From assembly GCA_000721375.1 (NCBI GenBank), contig JOGW01000002.1:885075-949074 (forward strand): a stretch of DNA of 64,000 nucleotides, given 5' to 3'. The notes beneath the pieces were generated by a model. The model was not told where the DNA came from. It ran no database searches and saw only the letters and a program-made list of their open reading frames with translations. Below, in pieces: positions 58,587 through 64,000 of the stretch. Position 1 is the stretch's first letter. Each line of letters begins with the position of its first letter. The translations under genes were made by a program, and so were the position numbers. This DNA comes from Streptomyces sp. NRRL B-3428 (GTDB lineage: Bacteria; Actinomycetota; Actinomycetes; Streptomycetales; Streptomycetaceae).

Positions 58587-59546
58587 GTGAACCGGCCCGA
58601 TCCGGCCCCGAGTGCCCTACGGAACGCCGGGGCCGCCGGTCTTCCCGCCCTCTCCACGGACTGGCTGCGCGTGTTCCTCACCGTGGCCCGCCTGGGCTCC
58701 TTCACCGAGGCCGCCCACCTGCTCGGCTACACCCAGTCCGCCGTCTCGCGGCAGATGCAGTCCCTTGAGTCCGCGCTCGGCGAGGGTGCGCTCTTCGACC
58801 GGCTGCCGCGCGGGGTCGCGCCCACGGAGCGCGGGCAGGCGCTGTTGCCGCGCGCCGAGGCCGTGCTGGCGCAACTGGACGGCCTGCGGACGGACTTGAC
58901 CGCGCTCAGAGAAGTGAGCGGCGGGCGGCTCAGGGTCGGGGCGTTCCCCACGGCGGGTGCGGCGCTGCTGCCGCGTACGGTGGCGGCCTTCCGCGAGCGC
59001 CATCCGCTGGTCGAGCTGAGCTGCGAAGAGGGCCTGACCGGGGGCCTGTTGGCGCGTCTCGATCGCGGCGAGCTCGATCTGGCCGTGGTCTCGACCACGG
59101 CCGGCGCCGACCTGTCGGTGTACGACCTGCGCAAGCTGCTCGACGAACCGATGTACGTGGCCGTCCCCGCCGGCCATCGGCTCGCCCGCCGGCGCCGTGT
59201 GCGCCTGGCCGAACTCGCCGAGGAGGACTGGGTCTCCGGCAGCCCGCACAGCGAGCACGGCCTGCTGGGACCGGCGGTGCGCGAGGACTTCCGCCCCCGC
59301 GTCACCTTCGTCGCCGCCGAGTGGATCGCCAAGCAGGGCTATGTGGCCGCGGGGCTCGCCGTCGCCCTGATCCCCGCGCTCGCGGCGGACGGGGTGCGGC
59401 CGGACATCCGGCTGCTCGCGGTGCACGAGGAGGACATCCCGCCGCGGGCCGTGTACACGGCGACCCTGCGCGGGCGCTCCGTGCCGGCTGCGGCGGACGC
59501 GTTCGTACGGCTCCTGGAGAAGGCCGGTGCACAGATGGGGCGTTGA
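58587..59546 (+). CDS. LysR-family transcriptional regulator
   Basis: 319 residues from GTG with AGGAGG upstream. Helix-turn-helix: LRVFLTVARLGSFTEAAHLLGYTQSAVSRQMQSLE near 26-60. The rest is the type 2 periplasmic-binding-like co-inducer domain (GGRLRVGAFPTAGAALLP; DLAVVST; LDEPMYVAVPAGHRLA). Likely governs the divergent dehydrogenase-RidA operon. Confidence 0.93.
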   Translation: MNRPDPAPSALRNAGAAGLPALSTDWLRVFLTVARLGSFTEAAHLLGYTQSAVSRQMQSLESALGEGALFDRLPRGVAPTERGQALLPRAEAVLAQLDGLRTDLTALREVSGGRLRVGAFPTAGAALLPRTVAAFRERHPLVELSCEEGLTGGLLARLDRGELDLAVVSTTAGADLSVYDLRKLLDEPMYVAVPAGHRLARRRRVRLAELAEEDWVSGSPHSEHGLLGPAVREDFRPRVTFVAAEWIAKQGYVAAGLAVALIPALAADGVRPDIRLLAVHEEDIPPRAVYTATLRGRSVPAAADAFVRLLEKAGAQMGR

Positions 59547-59548
59547 GG

Positions 59549-59572
59549 CCTTCTCCTGAGCCTTCTCCTGAG
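59549..59572 (+). repeat. Tandem 12-bp repeat behind the LysR stop
   Basis: GCCTTCTCCTGA twice in tandem, starting just after the TGA. Confidence 0.85.
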
Positions 59573-59579
59573 CGAGGAC

Positions 59580-60191
59580 TCAGCTCGAAGGCGCGAACGC
59601 CAGGCTCACCCCGAGCCCGCCGAGCACCGACCCGATCACCTTGTTCAGGGCACGCTGCCCGCGCAGCATCGCCGCGCGCAGCCGGGAGTGCGAGAAGAAC
59701 ATTGCGACGGCGCCGAACCACACCAGATGCGCGAAGGACATGAACAGCCCGTACGCCCCCTGCTGGAGGACCGGCGTGCCCGGCTGCACGACCTGGGTGA
59801 AGGTCGAGACGACGAACAGGGTGGTCTTGGGGTTGAGCACATTGGTCAGGAACCCCGACCGGAAGGCCCCCGACTTGCTGATCTCCACCGTCCGTTCGAG
59901 ATCGAGCTCGACCGGGCGCGCGCGGAAGGTCTTGATCCCGACGTAGACCAGATAGGCCGCGCCGATCAGCTTGATCGCCGTGAACAGGGCGGTGGAGGAG
60001 GCGATCAGCAGCCCCACGCCGAGCATCGTGTACGTGACGTGCACGAGCACACCCGTCGCGACCCCGGCCGCGCTGACCAGGCCGGTCGAACGGCCGTGGA
60101 GATAGCTGTTGCGCACGATCATGGCGAAGTCGGCGCCGGGGCTGATCACGGCGAGGGCCGTGATGACGGCGACGGCTATGAGTTCGGTCAT
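59580..60191 (-). CDS. LysE/RhtB-family amino-acid exporter
   Basis: 203 residues with about six hydrophobic helices. ALAVISPGADFAMIVRNSYLHGRSTGLVSAAGVATG near 12-46 is the RhtB signature; GAFRSGFLTNVLNPKTTLF near 110 holds the second conserved motif. GAGGA is upstream. Exports amino acids or derivatives; the substrate is unknown. Convergent with the LysR gene. Confidence 0.93.
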   Translation of the reverse strand: MTELIAVAVITALAVISPGADFAMIVRNSYLHGRSTGLVSAAGVATGVLVHVTYTMLGVGLLIASSTALFTAIKLIGAAYLVYVGIKTFRARPVELDLERTVEISKSGAFRSGFLTNVLNPKTTLFVVSTFTQVVQPGTPVLQQGAYGLFMSFAHLVWFGAVAMFFSHSRLRAAMLRGQRALNKVIGSVLGGLGVSLAFAPSS

Positions 60192-60222
60192 GGACGGATC
60201 CTCAACTCCTGGGTGTACATGC

Positions 60223-61050
60223 TCAACGGGTGTCCGGATCCTGGACGGTGAGCCGCATGGTCGCCGGATCGGTCCGGGGCGCCTCGTCGTCCTCGTCGTC
60301 CGTATCGTCCTCGCCCAGGAGATCCCGCACCATCAAGGTCGCTCCCGCCACCGCGCCCGGCATCAGGAACACGGCCACGAACGGGACCAGGAAGGACACC
60401 GCGAGCGGCACTCCGAATCCCCAGATGAGGAGACGGCGACCGCGCATCATGGCGAGCTGCTCACGCACCTCGACGCGGCGGCGCATCAGGGCCACCGAGG
60501 TCAGCTCCTGGGTGAGGAAGAAGCCGGTGACGGCGAAGCCGATCGCGGGCACGACGGTCTGCCCGAGCACGGGGACGAAGCCGAGCGCGAAGAGCAGCAC
60601 GGCCCAAGCCGCGGCCCGTACGACGATACGGAGGCTGTCGCGCGCGGAGATCCACAGCTCGCGCAGCAGGGGCAGGCCCGACTCGGGTGCGGTGCCGTCC
60701 GCCGAGACCGACTTGTCTACCTGCTCGGACAGCGACTCGTAGAAGGGCTGCCCGATCAGCAGGGTCACGGCCGTGAAGGTGACCACCGCGAGCAGCAGGC
60801 CGAGCGCGAACACCAGGAAGACCATGAACCCGCGGAAGATCCCGAGCCAGGGCGCGGACCAGTCGTCGGCGAACGGGGTGGCCCAGGAGACCAGGTCATC
60901 GGCCCCGTAGGCGAGTCCGATCAGCGCACCCACGTACAGGACGAGGGTGATGAGGCCGGGGATGAGCCCGAAGCCGAACCACCGGCCGTGGCCCACGACC
61001 CACCGCTGGCCCTTGAGGAGATAACCGAACCCGGTTCCTAGATCACGCAT
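60223..61050 (-). CDS. EI24/CysZ-like membrane protein
   Basis: 275 residues with four to five hydrophobic helices (LIPGLITLVLYVGALIGLAYG; GFMVFLVFALGLLLAVVTFTAVTLL; AAAWAVLLFALGFVPVLG; RLLIWGFGVPLAVSFLVPFVAVFLMPG). FYESLSEQVDKS and the last DDTDDEDDEAP acidic tail are conserved features of DUF540/EI24 proteins, CysZ being a sulfate transporter. TACCCT ends 7 nt before the ATG. A longer frame upstream is not supported. Confidence 0.88.
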   Translation of the reverse strand: MRDLGTGFGYLLKGQRWVVGHGRWFGFGLIPGLITLVLYVGALIGLAYGADDLVSWATPFADDWSAPWLGIFRGFMVFLVFALGLLLAVVTFTAVTLLIGQPFYESLSEQVDKSVSADGTAPESGLPLLRELWISARDSLRIVVRAAAWAVLLFALGFVPVLGQTVVPAIGFAVTGFFLTQELTSVALMRRRVEVREQLAMMRGRRLLIWGFGVPLAVSFLVPFVAVFLMPGAVAGATLMVRDLLGEDDTDDEDDEAPRTDPATMRLTVQDPDTR

Positions 61051-61183
61051 GCCGCACAGGGTACGGGGCGGCGGTGACAGCCCGTACGGCCGGAGCCGGC
61101 GGGTCCTCAAGGCCCTCTTGTTGCACGGGAGTTGAGGCGGTAGACACCGCGTACCTGTCAAAGAGTGGATCGTGGAGGTACGC

Positions 61184-63748
61184 GTGGGCATACCCAGACC
61201 CGTTCCCGTGCTGTTGATCACCGCCGGCCTCACCACCGCCCTGCTGGTGCCGGGCGGGGCGCAGGCCGAGCCCCGGCCGTCCCCGTCCCCGGTGCGCGGC
61301 ACGGAGGAGCCGGGCGGCAACGGCAAGGCCGCCAAGTCTTCCGCGAGTACGGCCGAGCGTGCGCTCGAAGGCCTCGTCCCTTCCTTCTCGCACACCGCCG
61401 GCTACCCCCGCGAACGTGAACTCCCCGCCGTGCCCGTGAATCCGGCGGACAAGTCCATCAAGCTGGGCCTCACCCCGTATCACGGGATAGCCCCGAAGCT
61501 GAATGCCCTGCAGTCGATCGGCGACCGCGTGAGCGTGGAGATCGCGGGCCGCAGCGCGGGCGGGCATCAGCTCTATCTGGTGACGGTGACCGCGCCGGAG
61601 TCCTCGCGCGAGGCCCGTGAGCAGGAACGTATGCGGGAACTCATCGAGAATTCCCCCTCGACTGCGGCGCGGGACAAGCGGATCAAGGCCGAATACAAGA
61701 CCCCGGTCTTCATCAACAACAACATTCACGGCAATGAGTGGGAGGGCACGGACGCGGCCCTGAAACTCATCGAGAAGCTGGCCGGCGCGAAGGACGCGGA
61801 CACCGCCGACCTCCTCGGCCACTCCCGTATCTACTTCAACATCACCGCGAATCCCGACGGCCGTATCGCCGGAACCCGCGCCAATGCCAACGGTTTCGAC
61901 CTCAACCGCGACTTCGTCACGGCCTCGCAGCCGGAGACGCGTGCGATGCGGCAGATAGCCATCGACAAGCAGCCGGCCGTGATGATCGATCTGCACGGTT
62001 ACGTCAACGGCACGCTGATCGAGCCGACCACTCCCCCGCACGGCGAGAACTACGAGTACGACCTCTTCCTCAAGAACACCTACGCCAACGCCCTCGGCAT
62101 GGAGGCCGCGGTCAACGGCCTCGGCTACACGGAGGCGAAGGACGGCGTGCTGCCCGCCCAGATCCCCTTCCGTGACTCCGAGGAGGGCTGGGACGACTGG
62201 CCGCCGATCTTCACCCCGCAGTACATGCCGTTCCACGGGGCGACCGCGGCGCACACGATCGAGTTCCCGATGCAGGTCAACAACCGTGCGTACGACACGC
62301 TCCCGGTGACGGAACTCCAGCGCCGCTCCGCGATCAACACCGATATCGCGGGCGCGGCGATGCGCGCGACCCTCGACTTCGTACAGGACCGGCGTGCGGG
62401 TCTGATCGCGGACCAGATCGAGACGTTCCGGCGTGCGGACGCGGGCGAGGCACAGGTGCCGGTCTCGCCGGAGACGGTGCCGGGTGTGCCGGGCATCGGC
62501 CCCGAGGACGTCTACACGGCGGACTTCCCGCGCGCGTACGTGATCCCGGTCTCGGGCCGCGAACAGCGCTCGGCCACGGCGGCGGCCCGCCTCGTCGGCC
62601 ATCTCCTGGCCAATGACGTACGGGTGGAGCGCGCGGTCCGCGACTTCCGGGTCGGCTCCCGTACGTATCCACGCGGCTCGTACGTGGTGGACCTGCATCA
62701 GCCCAAGCGCGGCATGGCGAACGTCCTGCTCGCCGACGGGCGGGACATCAGCGACAAGGTCTCGGTGATGTACGACATCTCGGGCTGGAGCCTGGGACGC
62801 CTGTGGGGCGCTTCGGTCGTCGAGCTCAAGGACGGCCCGCTGCCGGTGCACACCACGGTGGTGCGTTCCGCTTCCTCGGCCGGCTATGTGGCCCCGTACG
62901 GCGATCTGCGGCTGCGCCTGGACGACCCGCAGGAGATCGCGGCGCTCAACTCGCTGCTCGCGGACGGTGTTCCGGTCCGCAAGGCGGCGGACGGCAGCGC
63001 GATCGTGCCCTCGTCCGCGCGAGGTGCGGCGCGGAAGCTGGCGCAGAAGTACGACGTGGCCTTCGCGGCCACGCGTGTGCGCGGAGTGCAGGCCTTCGAG
63101 CGCACCCGGGTGGCGGCAGCGGTGTCGGCGGGCGAGCTCTTCGCACTGCGCGAGATGAACTTCGACGTGACCCCGGTTTCCACAGCGGCGCTGAACGCGG
63201 GCTTCGACTGGTCGAAGGCGGATGTGCTGATGACGTCGGCCGGCTTGGACTACGGCGCGCTGAACGCGTCGGCGCGTGGCGCTCTGGACGCGTTCCTCGC
63301 GGACGGCGGCGGTGTGGTGGGCCTCGGTGAGACGGGGGCCGCTCTGACCTCGGACGCGGGCCTGCTTGCGGCGAAGGCGGTCGCGGGCAACGGGGACGCG
63401 AACGGCGTGGTGCGGGTGGACAATTCGGGCGGCGACAGCGGTTCGGTGACGGCCGGCGCACCCGCGCACACCTTCGTCTACTCCCCCGTCTGGTTCACGG
63501 ACCTCGGACCCGGGGTGCGCGTCGAGCAGTCGTACGGCACGGGGAACCCGCTCCTGTCCGGGCACTGGCGTCCGCTGGAGGACGGCACGGGCGGGCCCAC
63601 GGACGCGGCGGGCAAGGCCTCGGTGGTGAGCGCCTCGGGGGCCGAGGGCTCGCAGGTGTTCCTCTTCGGGACACAACCGCTGTTCCGTGCGCATCCGAAG
63701 GGGGTGTTCGCGCAGCTCGGCCGGGCTTTGCTGGGGGCTTCCGGCTGA
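61184..63748 (+). CDS. Secreted M14-family zinc carboxypeptidase, large form
   Basis: 854 residues from GTG at 61184 (GGAGG 5 nt upstream). A signal peptide ends near AQAEP (about 28). The M14 domain has the zinc motif HGNEWEG (H and E near 183-186), NANGFDLNRDF for substrate binding, and MIDLHGYVNG holding the third ligand; HTIEFPMQ carries the catalytic Glu. The C-terminal 400 residues contain no known catalytic site and may be a substrate-binding module (GGGVVGLGETGAAL, AHTFVYSPVWF). Probably degrades proteins outside the cell. Confidence 0.92.
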   Translation: MGIPRPVPVLLITAGLTTALLVPGGAQAEPRPSPSPVRGTEEPGGNGKAAKSSASTAERALEGLVPSFSHTAGYPRERELPAVPVNPADKSIKLGLTPYHGIAPKLNALQSIGDRVSVEIAGRSAGGHQLYLVTVTAPESSREAREQERMRELIENSPSTAARDKRIKAEYKTPVFINNNIHGNEWEGTDAALKLIEKLAGAKDADTADLLGHSRIYFNITANPDGRIAGTRANANGFDLNRDFVTASQPETRAMRQIAIDKQPAVMIDLHGYVNGTLIEPTTPPHGENYEYDLFLKNTYANALGMEAAVNGLGYTEAKDGVLPAQIPFRDSEEGWDDWPPIFTPQYMPFHGATAAHTIEFPMQVNNRAYDTLPVTELQRRSAINTDIAGAAMRATLDFVQDRRAGLIADQIETFRRADAGEAQVPVSPETVPGVPGIGPEDVYTADFPRAYVIPVSGREQRSATAAARLVGHLLANDVRVERAVRDFRVGSRTYPRGSYVVDLHQPKRGMANVLLADGRDISDKVSVMYDISGWSLGRLWGASVVELKDGPLPVHTTVVRSASSAGYVAPYGDLRLRLDDPQEIAALNSLLADGVPVRKAADGSAIVPSSARGAARKLAQKYDVAFAATRVRGVQAFERTRVAAAVSAGELFALREMNFDVTPVSTAALNAGFDWSKADVLMTSAGLDYGALNASARGALDAFLADGGGVVGLGETGAALTSDAGLLAAKAVAGNGDANGVVRVDNSGGDSGSVTAGAPAHTFVYSPVWFTDLGPGVRVEQSYGTGNPLLSGHWRPLEDGTGGPTDAAGKASVVSASGAEGSQVFLFGTQPLFRAHPKGVFAQLGRALLGASG

Positions 63749-63859
63749 CCTCGGCATTCGCCCGGGCGCGTCGCGGATCGGTGACTCGTGTGTCACAGGT
63801 TCGTGATCGTCGATCTACCTCGATTGCCTCTCCCGGCCGGTGATTGATAAGCATGGATT

Positions 63860-63887
63860 CCGCATGCATCGATCATCCGCATGCATC
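63860..63887 (+). promoter_or_regulatory. Direct CCGCATGCATC repeat upstream of the last gene
   Basis: CCGCATGCATC at 63860-63870 and 63877-63887, 17 bp apart, about 30 bp before the ATG at 63918. Each holds the palindrome GCATGC. Could be an operator. Confidence 0.4.
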
Positions 63888-63917
63888 CAGCAATGGCCAC
63901 TGGCCGGGGGAGGCCCG

Positions 63918-64000
63918 ATGAAGTTCGACATGGGTGCGTCCGTGTTGTCGACGCTGCGTTCGTCGTCGCAGGGTTCGAGTGATGATCTCGGGTCGTTGAT
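63918..64000 (+). CDS. Start of a further gene, cut off by the window end
   Basis: ATG at 63918 with GGGGGAGG upstream encodes MKFDMGASVLSTLRSSSQGS and a few more residues before the window ends. The opening resembles small helical WXG100-like proteins near type VII secretion genes in Streptomyces, but only 27 codons are visible, so this is tentative. Confidence 0.5.
   Translation, partial: MKFDMGASVLSTLRSSSQGSSDDLGSL

Noticed and set aside
61043..63796. Antisense frame over the M14 peptidase
   Set aside because: Shadow of a clear secreted peptidase.

Overview
The window reads as the chromosome core of a Streptomyces or close relative. GC is very high with a strong G/C bias at third codon positions, GTG starts are common, and the fatty-acid block fasR-fabD-fabH-acpP-fabF has the order known from Streptomyces coelicolor. 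I see no rRNA, CRISPR, prophage or insertion sequence. One tRNA (Val, anticodon UAC) is present. About 64 protein genes are supported, most in short operons with their own regulators.

Layout. 1-5.4 kb: a truncated TetR gene divergent from a GNAT acetyltransferase with a heptapeptide-repeat N-terminus, small membrane proteins, tRNA-Val, a DUF4097-like lipoprotein, a coiled-coil membrane protein and a DUF4383 protein. 5.5-9.1 kb: a galactonate (De Ley-Doudoroff) operon of FCD-type regulator, dehydratase, aldolase and sugar kinase. 9.2-12.7 kb: FmdB zinc ribbon, O-methyltransferase, a two-component pair and a DedA protein. 12.6-21.6 kb: the Ter stress island, made of a divergent biosynthetic arm (C-C lyase, PRTase-StiP fusion, HAD phosphatase) and an effector arm (three TerD proteins, a TerA-like protein, a TerC/DUF475 membrane protein). 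21.8-27.4 kb: peroxiredoxin, DUF3052, aceE and a potassium channel. 27.6-38.4 kb: I36-like secreted protein, a TetR/MFS exporter pair, two DUF1023 hydrolase paralogues around a DUF4429-SHOCT gene and a second two-component system, and an acyltransferase. 38.4-42.8 kb: MerR-AKR operon, two GNATs, a beta-lactamase-fold hydrolase, pirin. 42.8-47.9 kb: the fatty-acid synthase operon. 47.9-52.9 kb: a TetR-controlled operon of SDR, saccharopine-dehydrogenase-like protein and acyl-CoA synthetase, then DUF3145. 53.2-64 kb: SGNH lipoprotein, GH3 glycosidase, TetR, a RidA/dehydrogenase operon with divergent LysR, LysE, EI24 protein, a large secreted M14 peptidase and the first codons of a further gene.

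How parts work together. aceE supplies acetyl-CoA and the fab block consumes it under FasR. The Ter island couples predicted nucleoside-like chemistry to Ca-binding TerD scaffolds at the membrane. Divergent regulator pairs carry visible palindromic operators.

The most unusual signals are: the 21-bp coding repeat next to a palindrome at the first gene pair; a Ter PRTase-StiP fusion that still carries the remains of a gene boundary; a set of about 13 starts lying 6-7 nt after a TANNNT box without a ribosome binding site, which suggests leaderless mRNAs; and short direct repeats that begin at or just after stop codons.
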